The notes: a model not told the origin generated them from the sequence alone. A stretch of 39,194 bases of DNA from JADFAK01 sp047615865 (GCA_047615865.1 JBLHIB010000021.1:1-39194), one strand, 5' to 3'. Counted from the stretch's first letter, positions 7,972-16,227 are shown. Numbers and translations: made by a program.

Positions 7972-8589
7972 ATTTCGCTGCCATCCGACACATATAGAAC
8001 CTTAAAGGCTCCTTCTGATGACATGTATAAAGTCAAGGGGAGTAAACATTTTGGTTATGCGTTTCCTGTATGGAACGAGGCTGAGATCAAGAATCATCTT
8101 GAGCAAATTCGTATACTACATCACGCCGCCAGACATCACTGTTATGCCTTTCGATTGGGCTTGGATAAGGCGCACTATCGTGCAAATGATGATGGTGAAC
8201 CAAGTAATTCTGCAGGAAAGCCGATACTAGGTCAAATTGAGTCATTTGATCTTACCAATATTCTCATAGTTGTAGTCCGCTATTTTGGAGGAACTAAACT
8301 TGGCGTTGGTGGATTAATAGACGCCTATCGCACAGCTGCGCGCATGGCCATTTCGAATGGTGAAATTGTGGAAATGCAAGTCACGAAAGTTTACCAAATC
8401 AATTTCCCTTACAGCCAAATGAGCTCGGTAATGGGCTTTTTGAAAAAATGGGAATTGCCCCAAATCAAACAAAATTTTGATGTTGAGTGCACACTACAAA
8501 CTGAGATAAGACTAGGAGACTCTGAGATGTTTGAAGAATTCTTCGAAGATCTAGAGGAATCTAAAGCAGCCCTCCTAGCAATTAAATAA
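7972..8589 (+). CDS. yigZ: YigZ/IMPACT family protein, probable non-ATG start
   Basis: IMPACT-family proteins have an N-terminal ribosomal-S5-like domain; the bacterial ones have no settled function, though eukaryotic IMPACT modulates translation stress signalling. The core signatures are clear: ARHHCYAFRLG, NDDGEPSNSAGKPILGQI and VVRYFGGTKLGVGGLI, with a C-terminal ferredoxin-like half after about residue 150. The first ATG in frame is at 8023 (188 residues). The same frame upstream encodes ISLPSDTYRTLKAPSDD, which matches the usual N-terminus of the family (DTYxTxxAPS). That stretch has no ATG, GTG or TTG. Candidate starts are ATT 7972 (used here, 205 residues), ATA 7966 or CTG 7978, all at the stop codon of the preceding gene. 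Confidence 0.85.
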   Translation: MSLPSDTYRTLKAPSDDMYKVKGSKHFGYAFPVWNEAEIKNHLEQIRILHHAARHHCYAFRLGLDKAHYRANDDGEPSNSAGKPILGQIESFDLTNILIVVVRYFGGTKLGVGGLIDAYRTAARMAISNGEIVEMQVTKVYQINFPYSQMSSVMGFLKKWELPQIKQNFDVECTLQTEIRLGDSEMFEEFFEDLEESKAALLAIK

Positions 8590-8679
8590 TCTCCAAACAT
8601 ACTCACAAGGTCTAAATTTCTGTTCGAAACCTTGTTGAAAATATTCCTACATCACACGCTAGACGGTGGTTTCTCATGC

Positions 8680-8687
8680 TAACTTTG
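8680..8687 (+). promoter_or_regulatory. -7 promoter box (TAACTTTG) for the OmpA-domain gene
   Basis: This is an exact TAnnTTTG octamer ending 10 bases before the ATG at 8698. The predicted leader is only about 5 bases. Confidence 0.6.
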
Positions 8688-8697
8688 AGCTATACCT

Positions 8698-10008
8698 ATG
8701 CTTCAGCGAATTCTCACGTTCGGATGTTTGTTTTTGTGCACATTAATGGCTCAAGGGCAGAGTGTTACGGTCATAAATAATTATGGCGATACGACGGGTA
8801 TGGGCCCAGATCAAGCCTTCCAATTGCGTGAAACACAGAGGCACACTGTTGTAATCAACTATTACGAATCTGCTGACACCGCTCAGGTAGAGCGTTTAAC
8901 GCTTCTCATAAATGGTGCGCTTGGATTTTACATAGATCAGTCTTATGAAATTGCCAAGAATCGGATAGGCTTTCGCAAGAGCAGGAAAACGATGATCAAA
9001 GAAATGGATCAGATTGTTGCTGATGCCATCAAGTTTTACAGATACCGTGAAATTGTTGATTTTAATGGGTTTTCTGAACAAGTGAGTGACAAGATCGCGG
9101 CTATTGAATCCCTTAAGCTCTCGCAGTCAATTCCAGATGGAAGTTCCGCTATAGGTAGTATGCAAAAAGACCAAGTGGCCAGGATGAAAATTGAAGAGCT
9201 GAAATCATTGACTTTTCTTGAAGTTGGCGCGTTCTCAGGAGAGAACCTAATGGTAATGACCGAATCTTCTGTAGAGTCAATCGATCAAGCAACGCAGGAA
9301 GCCTTGCTGCTGGAATTAAGTGAATTTAAGACCCACGACGAATTGAATACTATGCAGTTTGACCTGAGCAACGCAAGCATCACTTTATTAGCCTCAGAAG
9401 ATGAATTTGTTCTTCCGGATTACCAGGCTGTTGCTGAACCACAAGACGATTTTGCTAAGCAAGTGCTGGCCATGCTCGAAGAGAACCAGCAAGAAATGCG
9501 AACTATGCGTGGAGAAATCGACCAAATTCGTTTGCAACAAGAAAGAGAGCGCGAGCAAACTGAGACCAACTTTAGTGTACAGAAGCAAATTGATGAGTTG
9601 CGTGAAATGATTGTCATGCTGGTGCAGGGAGAAGTCGCAGGAATTGATCCAATTATAAAGGAACAGCCGCCCCGACCTCGCATTGCGAATTTACCGCCTA
9701 ACGTAACGCTGACATTTGCCAGCGGCTCAACAATTATAAACGGAGCAGGGCAGCTTATTGTTAGTGAAATTATTGATCTCCTCGCTCATCACCCGGAGAT
9801 GAAAGTGATGATTACTGGATATGCCGATTTACAAGGTGATCCGGCAAAAAACCTACTGATATCTCAAAAAAGAGCAAAGGGCGTGCGAAAAATTGTGGCC
9901 CAAAGAGGGATCGCGAATGAGCGTCTGATCATGAATTACTTCGGTGACAGTCAAGCCTCTAGCATCTCACAATCCGAACGAAAAGTTGTGATTGAGTTTC
10001 TTTATTAG
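8698..10008 (+). CDS. Secreted OmpA-domain protein with central coiled coil
   Basis: The 436-residue product begins with a signal peptide (about residues 1-21, ending AQGQ). A middle region of unknown fold follows, then a charged coiled coil at about 250-315 (EENQQEMRTMRGEIDQIRLQ). The C-terminal OmpA-like domain spans about 335-436: VTLTFASGSTIIN, then ITGYADLQGD, then NLLISQKRAKGVRKIV. The Asp and Arg that contact diaminopimelate in peptidoglycan-binding OmpA domains appear present. It likely tethers an envelope component to peptidoglycan in the periplasm. No beta-barrel region is obvious, so it is not a classical OmpA porin. It has its own promoter. Confidence 0.82.
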   Translation: MLQRILTFGCLFLCTLMAQGQSVTVINNYGDTTGMGPDQAFQLRETQRHTVVINYYESADTAQVERLTLLINGALGFYIDQSYEIAKNRIGFRKSRKTMIKEMDQIVADAIKFYRYREIVDFNGFSEQVSDKIAAIESLKLSQSIPDGSSAIGSMQKDQVARMKIEELKSLTFLEVGAFSGENLMVMTESSVESIDQATQEALLLELSEFKTHDELNTMQFDLSNASITLLASEDEFVLPDYQAVAEPQDDFAKQVLAMLEENQQEMRTMRGEIDQIRLQQEREREQTETNFSVQKQIDELREMIVMLVQGEVAGIDPIIKEQPPRPRIANLPPNVTLTFASGSTIINGAGQLIVSEIIDLLAHHPEMKVMITGYADLQGDPAKNLLISQKRAKGVRKIVAQRGIANERLIMNYFGDSQASSISQSERKVVIEFLY

Positions 10009-10049
10009 CCTTCCTTCATTTTTGTTGTTAGCGTTTCCGTTCAAATTGC

Positions 10050-10057
10050 GATTTTTG
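10050..10057 (+). promoter_or_regulatory. Candidate -7 box (GATTTTTG) for the FAH-family gene
   Basis: It matches TAnnTTTG at seven of the eight positions (first T replaced) and ends 4 bases before the ATG at 10062. If used, the mRNA would be leaderless. Confidence 0.35.
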
Positions 10058-10061
10058 CGGC

Positions 10062-10679
10062 ATGAAGATTATTTGTATTGGAAGAAACTATGCGGATCAC
10101 GCAAAAGAATTGGGGAATTCTGTGCCTTTAGAGCCTATGTTTTTCTTGAAACCCGACTCAGCAATATTGGCTCATCGTCACCCTCTTTTCATACCTGAAT
10201 GGACAAAAGATCTTCACTATGAGGTAGAGCTTGTTGTTCGAATAAACAGATTAGGAAAGTATATTGACGAGTCTTTCGCACATAAATATTACGATGAAGT
10301 TGGCATAGGCATTGACTTTACCGCAAGGGATATTCAGCAAGAGTGCAAGTCGAAAGGTATGCCTTGGGAAAAAGCCAAAGCATTTGATGGCAGTGCAGCA
10401 TTGAGTCGTGCTTTTATTCCATTGAGTGAATTGGGAGGTAATATTCAGGACATCCATTTTACACTTGAGAAGAACGGCGAAACCATCCAAACTGGCTGGT
10501 CAGGCGACATGCTCTTTGGCATTGATCAAATTATCGCCTACGTTTCACAATTTATGACCTTACGCATGGGCGATTTGATTTATACTGGAACTCCTGCGGG
10601 GGTTGGTCCGGTCAAGCCCGAAGATATTTTGGTTTGTAAACTCGCAGACAAAGAGTTGCTAAAAGTGAAAATCAAGTAA
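10062..10679 (+). CDS. Fumarylacetoacetate hydrolase family protein (FAHD1/YcgM-like)
   Basis: Small FAH-family enzymes hydrolyse acylpyruvates or decarboxylate oxaloacetate in a Mg2+-dependent reaction in the cytoplasm. At 205 residues this is the compact, FAHD1/YcgM-like form, starting with MKIICIGRNYADHAKELGN. The metal ligands are visible as E54 and E56 (HYEVEL) and D85 (GIGIDFTARD). Further family motifs are KAFDGSA and the C-terminal GDLIYTGTPAGVGPV. It stands convergent with the DAHP synthase gene, with 30 bases between the two stops. Its real substrate cannot be decided from the sequence. Confidence 0.88.
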   Translation: MKIICIGRNYADHAKELGNSVPLEPMFFLKPDSAILAHRHPLFIPEWTKDLHYEVELVVRINRLGKYIDESFAHKYYDEVGIGIDFTARDIQQECKSKGMPWEKAKAFDGSAALSRAFIPLSELGGNIQDIHFTLEKNGETIQTGWSGDMLFGIDQIIAYVSQFMTLRMGDLIYTGTPAGVGPVKPEDILVCKLADKELLKVKIK

Positions 10680-10709
10680 TCAAAATTACCAGAATACCCC
10701 TTTTGAGCC

Positions 10710-11780
10710 TTATTGGTCCTTTACGTGATTCATCAGCTCTGTTTGTCGGCGAATAGATTCTTTATGTAAATTTTCCAAAAAGAACTTGATGAAAGTTGGT
10801 GAAACATCTGATTGTTGGAGAGCCTTGTTGTATATCTCCACAATATCATTCCACCTATCCAATTGTAGAATAGTGAGACCATGTTCTTTTTTGTACTTAC
10901 CAATGTCATCGGTAAGCTCCATGCGAGCGGCGAGGTGTCTTACGATTTCTTCATCTAAGGTATCGACTTCGGCGCGCAATTTCCCCAGCTGACTGATCAC
11001 GACAGGATCTAGCACATCTTCGCGCCGCCACGTAAGATTTTTAAGAAGTCGGCTCAATTCGGAAGGGATAACTTGCTGCTGACTATCACTAAGGGCTTCG
11101 GCTGGGCAAGGATGTGACTCGATCATCAACCCATCCATACCGAGGTCAATGGCCTTTTGAGCAATAACTCCCAAGCCTTCTCTTTTACCATTTATGTGGC
11201 TAGGATCGCAAAGCATTGGAATCTCTGGAAATTGTGTCCGCATGGCAATCGGGATTTCCCACATAGGTTTATTTCGATACTGTGACTTTCCATAAAAAGA
11301 GAATCCTCGATGCAAGACAGCCAATTGATCAATTCCCGCATGTCTCAATCTTTCTACTGCACCGATCCACAGTTGCAAGTCTGGATTCAGGGGGTTCTTA
11401 ATGACTACAGGAATATTTACTCCTTTGAGGGAGTCGGCAATTTCCTGAACGGAAAAGGGATTGACTGTGGTTCTGGCTCCAATCCAAAGAATATCAACTC
11501 CAGCTTTGAGGCAGGCCTCCACATGATCTGAATTGGCCACTTCAGTTGCAACAGGCAGGCCAGCCAATTCCCCGGCTTGTTTTAACCAAGGCAAGCCTTT
11601 CTCACCCATACCTTCGAAAGAATCTGGTCGCGTGCGTGGTTTCCAGATTCCTGCACGAAGAACATCAACTTGAGAAGTGTCAAGCTTCTGAGCTACGGAA
11701 ATCATCTGTTCTTCCGATTCAGCGCTACAAGGACCTGCTACTACGAACGGTCGATTCTCCCTCTTAAATTCAATTTTCAT
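10710..11780 (-). CDS. Bifunctional 3-deoxy-7-phosphoheptulonate synthase / chorismate mutase
   Basis: The N-terminal two thirds is a class I-beta DAHP synthase, which condenses phosphoenolpyruvate with erythrose 4-phosphate at the entry of the shikimate pathway. Marker motifs are VVAGPCSAES (from about residue 13), AGIWKPRTRPDSFEG, WIGARTTVNPF and MLCDPSHINGKREG. Residues about 262-356 are a helical AroQ-type chorismate mutase (LGKLRAEVDTLDEEIVRHLA, then DIGKYKKEHG), which forms prephenate for Phe/Tyr. The start at 11780 gives 356 residues. A longer frame to 11957 would add an unconserved leader and cross an exact promoter box. Such fusions occur in other Bacteroidota and Bacillus and are usually feedback-controlled through the mutase domain. 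Confidence 0.93.
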   Translation of the reverse strand: MKIEFKRENRPFVVAGPCSAESEEQMISVAQKLDTSQVDVLRAGIWKPRTRPDSFEGMGEKGLPWLKQAGELAGLPVATEVANSDHVEACLKAGVDILWIGARTTVNPFSVQEIADSLKGVNIPVVIKNPLNPDLQLWIGAVERLRHAGIDQLAVLHRGFSFYGKSQYRNKPMWEIPIAMRTQFPEIPMLCDPSHINGKREGLGVIAQKAIDLGMDGLMIESHPCPAEALSDSQQQVIPSELSRLLKNLTWRREDVLDPVVISQLGKLRAEVDTLDEEIVRHLAARMELTDDIGKYKKEHGLTILQLDRWNDIVEIYNKALQQSDVSPTFIKFFLENLHKESIRRQTELMNHVKDQ

Positions 11781-11786
11781 GCGCCA

Positions 11787-11794
11787 CAAAGGTA
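11787..11794 (-). promoter_or_regulatory. -7 promoter box (TACCTTTG) for the DAHP synthase gene
   Basis: On the minus strand this is an exact TAnnTTTG octamer with only 6 bases between it and the ATG at 11780. A transcript starting 5-6 bases after the box would have essentially no leader. Confidence 0.6.
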
Positions 11795-11821
11795 TGAAGA
11801 ACTCCCTAAAAGTTAGGCCAA

Positions 11822-11829
11822 TAACTTTG
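11822..11829 (+). promoter_or_regulatory. -7 promoter box (TAACTTTG) for the lipoprotein gene
   Basis: This is an exact TAnnTTTG octamer on the plus strand, 43 bases before the ATG at 11873. It lies back to back with the divergent DAHP synthase promoter about 30 bases away. A weaker alternative (TATTATTG, 11861-11868) sits closer to the ATG. Confidence 0.45.
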
Positions 11830-11872
11830 TGAATGAAGCTCCTCGGGGTAAACTTTTCTATATTATTGTCAA

Positions 11873-12589
11873 ATGAAAAATCTATGGATAATGGGTTTAC
11901 TCGCGCTTGCAAGTTGCACGCCCCCACTCTATTTACCCAACACAGTTCAGGCGCCAACTTTATTAGAATCTGGCGAAGTTGAAGTTGGTACCTACTATAG
12001 CCCCAATTTTCTGAACGTTCAGGCAGCGGTAGCGGTAACCGACAACATTGGGATATTGGCCTCTGGTGTAACTGACTTCAGATCTAGCACAGATACGGCC
12101 TACCATCATTTTGGTGAGATAGGCGTGGGTTATACATACCATTGGGCAGATTTGGAAAAACGAAACAAGGTCGCGCCATTGGTCATGGGGTTCTTGGGAT
12201 ATGGCGCGGGAGTTATCCGAGCCGAACAAGACTCATACGCAACGAACGACGAAACCTATGTCAGTTCTGGATGGGGCAACTATGACCGATTCTTTCTACA
12301 GTTAGGTGGTGGCTTCACACAAAAGAATGTTGAACTCCTTTTCAATGTGCGAGGGACCTTTGTCAATTTCAAGTCGCTTTACACCAACTTTGGGTCCTAT
12401 GAGGGTAGTAGAAGGTACAACACATTTCTAGAGCCTGCATTGACCATTAAAACTGGAGGTGAGCGACTTAAGTTTTTCGGACAGTTTGGATTGGCACTAT
12501 CTACAGAAGGTGATCAAAGAGTAGCCTTTCGTCAAGAGCCGTTGATGCTTTCACTTGGTATCAATTACCAGTTTAATTTCAAGAAGTAG
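11873..12589 (+). CDS. Predicted outer-membrane lipoprotein with beta-barrel-like repeats
   Basis: A short signal sequence ends in a lipobox, LASC, with the lipidated Cys at residue 15, so the protein should be processed by Lgt and signal peptidase II. The remaining 224 residues alternate amphipathic strands and turns, with aromatic residues at strand ends (VGTYYSPNFLNVQAAVAV, FLQLGGGFTQ), and end in LSLGINYQFNFKK. A C-terminal strand ending in an aromatic residue near the end is typical of outer-membrane barrels. I do not recognise a named family. A bidirectional terminator and a short tandem repeat follow the stop codon. Confidence 0.7.
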   Translation: MKNLWIMGLLALASCTPPLYLPNTVQAPTLLESGEVEVGTYYSPNFLNVQAAVAVTDNIGILASGVTDFRSSTDTAYHHFGEIGVGYTYHWADLEKRNKVAPLVMGFLGYGAGVIRAEQDSYATNDETYVSSGWGNYDRFFLQLGGGFTQKNVELLFNVRGTFVNFKSLYTNFGSYEGSRRYNTFLEPALTIKTGGERLKFFGQFGLALSTEGDQRVAFRQEPLMLSLGINYQFNFKK

Positions 12590-12592
12590 GAA

Positions 12593-12628
12593 TAGAAAGA
12601 CTAGAAAGACTAGAAAGACTAGAAAATT
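12593..12628 (+). repeat. 9-bp tandem repeat (TAGAAAGAC), about 3.6 copies
   Basis: Units at 12593-12601, 12602-12610 and 12611-12619 are identical, and a partial degenerate copy follows. The array starts three bases after the lipoprotein stop codon and ends at the terminator. Each unit contains TAG, so it puts stop codons in one reading frame. Confidence 0.9.
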
Positions 12629-12669
12629 AAAAAGAGCGACATCCCTATTTGGGGTTGTCGCTCTTTTTT
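12629..12669. terminator. Bidirectional terminator between the lipoprotein gene and the tRNA genes
   Basis: The 12-bp stem (12630-12641 with 12656-12667), extended by an inner CCC/GGG pairing, is flanked by A-rich bases on the left and a T run on the right. It can therefore end transcription from both the convergent lipoprotein gene and the tRNA operon. Confidence 0.88.
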
Positions 12670-12670
12670 G

Positions 12671-12754
12671 TGCCCGGAGCGGGACTCGAACCCGCACATC
12701 CATAAGAATACATGGCCCTCAACCATGCCTGTCTACCAATTTCAGCACCCGGGC
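12671..12754 (-). tRNA. tRNA-Leu, anticodon GAG
   Basis: The 84-base gene folds as a class II tRNA with a long variable arm. The acceptor stem pairs GCCCGGG with TCCGGGC. The anticodon stem CATGG/CCATG holds the loop TTGAGGG, giving anticodon GAG, which reads CUC/CUU leucine codons. The T arm is GCGGG-TTCGAGT-CCCGC. The 3' CCA is not encoded. Confidence 0.95.
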
Positions 12755-12869
12755 AGGCGTTGTTCTCATCAGGACTATTTGTCCTTCGAACGTCTCTTAA
12801 TTGGGAAAGAAATTCCTAAAAAAAAGAAAGGTGTGCTGGCAAGTTAGAACTCACTCGCACACCTTTTGG

Positions 12870-12942
12870 TGATCCCGCTGGGATTCGAACCCAGGACCCA
12901 TACATTAAAAGTGTATTGCTCTACCAGCTGAGCTACAGGACC
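12870..12942 (-). tRNA. tRNA-Lys, anticodon UUU
   Basis: The 73-base gene folds as a standard tRNA. The anticodon stem ATACA/TGTAT holds the loop CTTTTAA, giving anticodon TTT. The D arm contains AGCTCAGCTGGTAGAGC and the T arm is CTGGG-TTCGAAT-CCCAG. The CCA end is not encoded. It lies upstream of tRNA-Leu on the same strand and probably shares its transcript. Confidence 0.96.
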
Positions 12943-12964
12943 ATTACCGCTTCAAAAGCGGGTG

Positions 12965-12972
12965 CAAATATA
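12965..12972 (-). promoter_or_regulatory. -7 promoter box (TATATTTG) for the tRNA-Lys/tRNA-Leu operon
   Basis: On the minus strand this is an exact TAnnTTTG octamer 22 bases before the tRNA-Lys 5' end. A TTG about 21 bases further upstream could serve as the -33 element. Confidence 0.65.
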
Positions 12973-13272
12973 AAGTGAATTCGATGAGATTCACAAGCAT
13001 ATTTCAAATTTGTCTTTAGTATCTTTATTAGAGCCTGATACACAAGGGGTTCAGAGTGAAAAACAGACTGCATTTACCTAGATTCTTATCAAAAAAGCAC
13101 AATTTTCTGGCTTGACCCTAGTATCAAGAGACAATTTTAGAGAGAATCCAAATGCATTCATTTAAATCCATTTGATCAAATATTTCATTTTCTTTGCACT
13201 TGACAGTTATTCAAAGCAACTTTTTGAATCGCTAGTGCATCTTGAACTAAGAGACCAAAAACAGCAAGGAAA
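12973..13272. other. Intergenic region before the secreted-protein pair
   Basis: About 300 AT-rich bases separate the tRNA promoter from the gene at 13273. A possible promoter with one mismatch (TTTCTTTG ending near 13197, with TTTG upstream) could serve 13273. I see no RNA gene, repeat or credible small ORF. Confidence 0.4.
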
Positions 13273-13686
13273 ATGAGAAAATTTGTATTCTTGATAATCA
13301 TGGTGATTCCAATTTTGAGTTGGGCCCAATCAAATGAACCAAACGACCTGGTAACCAGCGCGTTCAATGCTTCAGAAATTTCTAGTTTGAATGATGATCA
13401 AATTGAATTACTCAATTTTCAAGCTACGTCGGGTTATGTTATTTCTCCCGGAAAAGCGGGTCTTGCAAATTGCATCGCTTCTGAAGAGCTCCTTAACAAG
13501 ACAAGCAACGAAGCTATTTCCTTGTCAGACCTAGAGAACTTCAATATTCACTTGTATGATTTCGAACAGTCTCCAACTTCTCACACCAACTATTGTTTTG
13601 AGGATGGAACGGTAATCCTCATATATTCAACTCAACGTCTGGAAACGTTGTTGACAAGACATCAGATTAATACTCAGAACAATTAA
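13273..13686 (+). CDS. Small secreted protein of unknown function, 137 residues
   Basis: Residues 1-19 form a signal peptide ending SWAQ. The mature part of about 118 residues is acidic and has two cysteines that could form a disulphide (in GLANCIAS and TNYCFED). I recognise no domain and no sorting tag. It starts 10 bases before the large T9SS cargo gene at 13697, so the two are probably co-expressed. A helper or partner role is possible but only inferred from position. Confidence 0.65.
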   Translation: MRKFVFLIIMVIPILSWAQSNEPNDLVTSAFNASEISSLNDDQIELLNFQATSGYVISPGKAGLANCIASEELLNKTSNEAISLSDLENFNIHLYDFEQSPTSHTNYCFEDGTVILIYSTQRLETLLTRHQINTQNN

Positions 13687-13696
13687 TACTGCAAGC

Positions 13697-16213
13697 ATGA
13701 AGAAGATATATACACTTATTGCAATTTCTTGCTTGTTCAATTCATTCGCGACTGGACAAGAGATCCCTATTTCGAACGCTACAGTGACTGGTTGCGCCGG
13801 TTTTTTGGTGGATACAGGACTTAGTCAGGGGGATTACGGTCCCAATGAGGATATTACAATGACCATTTGCGCTGATGATGGTGAGACTTATATAAACTTG
13901 GGTTTTAACCTATTCAACTTAGGAGAAGGTGATTTCCTAACGATTTACGATGGTGATTCTGATCTAGCTCCCCTTTTGGGTGTTTACGGAGGCATCGACC
14001 TTCAGCAAATAGACGTGACTTCAACAGACGAGAACCCTACAGCGTGTTTAACTCTGCATTGGGAATCTGATGGAAGTGATGAAGGAAGCTTTGGAGCAGC
14101 CATATCATGCGGTTTGCCTTGTATAAAGCCCTTGGCAGTAGTTGAATTTGAAGGGGAAATCCCATTGCTTGTTTGTCCTGGAGATGAAATAACCCTAGAC
14201 GCATCGCCAACGGTTTTTGCAGAAGGCACAGCGGTAGGAACATGGGAATGGAATTACGGCGATCTTCAAACGAATAGCACAGACTGGCCAGTGACTACTC
14301 ACAGCTTTGATGAAGAAGGTGCATATAAAATTCAATTGTACATTACTGACGACAATGGCTGCTCTAGCACCAATGTTATCGATGTACTTGTATTCGTAAG
14401 TAACGAGCCAATAATAGAAATCATAAGCGAGCCGGCCGTGTGTCTTGGCGCAGAGCTTGATATTGCTGGTATTGCTACTCCAGTAACATGGAGTGCGATT
14501 CCAAACGGATTGGACGGAGGAGACGTTTTTATTCCAGACGACCAAGGTGAGTGCTTCGGTAGTACTATTACGTACAATATTTTCAATGCTGGCGCTACCA
14601 TAGAAGAGGTTGGCGATATCGAGAATTTTTTCGTCAATTTCGAGCACTCTTTCATGGGTGACCTTACGATCACATTCATTTGTCCTAATGGACAATCAAT
14701 TACAGTCCACGAACCAAGTGGTGGTGGCACTTATTTAGGAGAACCGGTAGATGTAGATGGCACTCCCAACGAGGCAGGTATTGGCTATGATTATTGGTGG
14801 GCACCAGATGCTACAAATGGAACATGGGGTGAAGAATCAGGAGGTACTACATTGGCTTCGGGAACATATCAGAGCGATGGTCCATGGGAAAATCTTGTAG
14901 GTTGTCCGTTGAATGGTGTGTGGGAAATTGAAATCTGTGACACCTGGGCATCTGACAATGGTTTTATATTCAACTGGACTGTTGAAATGGATCCTTCACT
15001 TTATCCAGAGGATCTTTCATTCACTCCTTCAATTGGAACTGATTGTGATTCAACATTCTGGACAGGTCCAAATATCATCTCTACAAGTGCAAACTGTTCT
15101 GATATTACTATCCTTCCAACGGAAAGTGGCACACTTGATTATGTATTTACCGCTGTAAACAACCACGGATGTTCATTCGAAGAAACGATCACCATTAATG
15201 TAGTCGAAGTTTTGGCTAACGCCGGTGATGACATTACTCTTTGCGGAGACGATATCTTTTTAGATGGAAGTGCGATTACTTTAGCTCCTTTCAACAATAT
15301 CATTTATGAATGGACTCCAGCTGGAGGGCTTTCCGCAGGTGATATCCCTGGACCTCAAGTAACCGACCTCACGGAAACAACAACTTACACATTGAACGTT
15401 TATCCTGATGGATTTCCTGAATGTGCCAACGAAGACGATACGCAAGTTATAATTGAAGATGTTGCTCCTTTGGAAGCCCTCGTAGAAGATATGACCTCAC
15501 CTTGCCCTGGCACTGATGTTGTTTTAACAGCAGTTGCTGTTGGTGGTAATCCCAATTATACGATTATCTGGAATCCAGGTGGTGAAGGTGAGTCGATTAC
15601 AGTGAATCCTCTAGTAGACACATCTTACGATGTTACAATTATTGATGCTTGTGGTTTTGCCGCATCTGGAACTGTCAATGTTGTCGTTGCTCAGCCAGGA
15701 ACTGAAATCACAGCAGATGGCGGGTATGCTTGCATAAATGGAGTAGGTCAAATTATCAACCTCAATGGAGGAACAGGTAACTACACATTCACTTATGACA
15801 CGGATAGCCTTGAGGTCTATCCTCAATTTGGAAACCAAGAGTATGAGTTCATAGGATACTATGAAGGCAACTACTACATCTTCATCGAAGACGATTGCCT
15901 AGCTTCAGGCATTGTTGAAGTCACAGCAGAAGTGTGTGTCTTGATTATCCCTAATATATTCACTCCGAACAATGACGGTGTCAATGACGGTTATGTTATT
16001 GACGGTATTGGTTCATATCCAGGAAGTGTTGTGAAAATATACAACCGTTGGGGTAAGCTAATGCATGAAAGCGAAGACTACAGCCGCGAAATATGGAGAC
16101 CGACCGATGCTGAAGTTAGCGAAGGAACTTATTACTACGTAATTGATCTAGTGCACAACAGCGGTAGAATCGAACAATTCGAAGGTCATATTACTGTTGT
16201 AATTAAGAAATAA
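13697..16213 (+). CDS. T9SS type B cargo with CUB, PKD and P-type domains
   Basis: This is a secreted 838-residue modular surface protein. After a signal peptide (about residues 1-20, ending ATGQ) comes a CUB-like domain (CADDGETYINLGFNLF to about residue 142). A PKD domain follows (TWEWNYGDLQTNSTDW, then HSFDEEGAYKIQLYITDDNG). Next is a domain resembling the proprotein-convertase P domain (VNFEHSFMGDLTITFICPNG, then GVWEIEICDTWASDNG, about 275-432), then Ig-like repeats. Residues about 751-838 are the type B sorting domain: IPNIFTPNNDGVNDGY, KIYNRWGKLM and a final FEGHITVVIKK. PorT-dependent export is expected. No enzyme domain is visible, so adhesion or ligand binding is likelier. A strong terminator follows. 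Confidence 0.85.
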   Translation: MKKIYTLIAISCLFNSFATGQEIPISNATVTGCAGFLVDTGLSQGDYGPNEDITMTICADDGETYINLGFNLFNLGEGDFLTIYDGDSDLAPLLGVYGGIDLQQIDVTSTDENPTACLTLHWESDGSDEGSFGAAISCGLPCIKPLAVVEFEGEIPLLVCPGDEITLDASPTVFAEGTAVGTWEWNYGDLQTNSTDWPVTTHSFDEEGAYKIQLYITDDNGCSSTNVIDVLVFVSNEPIIEIISEPAVCLGAELDIAGIATPVTWSAIPNGLDGGDVFIPDDQGECFGSTITYNIFNAGATIEEVGDIENFFVNFEHSFMGDLTITFICPNGQSITVHEPSGGGTYLGEPVDVDGTPNEAGIGYDYWWAPDATNGTWGEESGGTTLASGTYQSDGPWENLVGCPLNGVWEIEICDTWASDNGFIFNWTVEMDPSLYPEDLSFTPSIGTDCDSTFWTGPNIISTSANCSDITILPTESGTLDYVFTAVNNHGCSFEETITINVVEVLANAGDDITLCGDDIFLDGSAITLAPFNNIIYEWTPAGGLSAGDIPGPQVTDLTETTTYTLNVYPDGFPECANEDDTQVIIEDVAPLEALVEDMTSPCPGTDVVLTAVAVGGNPNYTIIWNPGGEGESITVNPLVDTSYDVTIIDACGFAASGTVNVVVAQPGTEITADGGYACINGVGQIINLNGGTGNYTFTYDTDSLEVYPQFGNQEYEFIGYYEGNYYIFIEDDCLASGIVEVTAEVCVLIIPNIFTPNNDGVNDGYVIDGIGSYPGSVVKIYNRWGKLMHESEDYSREIWRPTDAEVSEGTYYYVIDLVHNSGRIEQFEGHITVVIKK

Positions 16214-16227
16214 AAACATTTTCAACC

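Noticed and set aside
8605..8635. Inverted repeat ACAAGGT/ACCTTGT after yigZ
   Set aside because: The stem is only 7 bp with a loop of about 17 and no T run follows, so I cannot support a terminator.
11781..11957. N-terminal extension of the DAHP synthase frame
   Set aside because: The added residues are not family-like, run into the promoter region of the divergent lipoprotein gene, and an exact -7 box stands right before the internal ATG at 11780.
12555..12800. ORF running across the lipoprotein 3' end, terminator and tRNA-Leu
   Set aside because: It spans a terminator and a tRNA gene on the other strand and its protein is low-complexity RKTRKTRK from the 9-bp repeat.
14195..14695. 166-residue antisense ORF inside the CUB/P-domain cargo
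   Set aside because: It shadows a clearly coding plus-strand gene and has no family features, no promoter and a composition typical of reverse reading.
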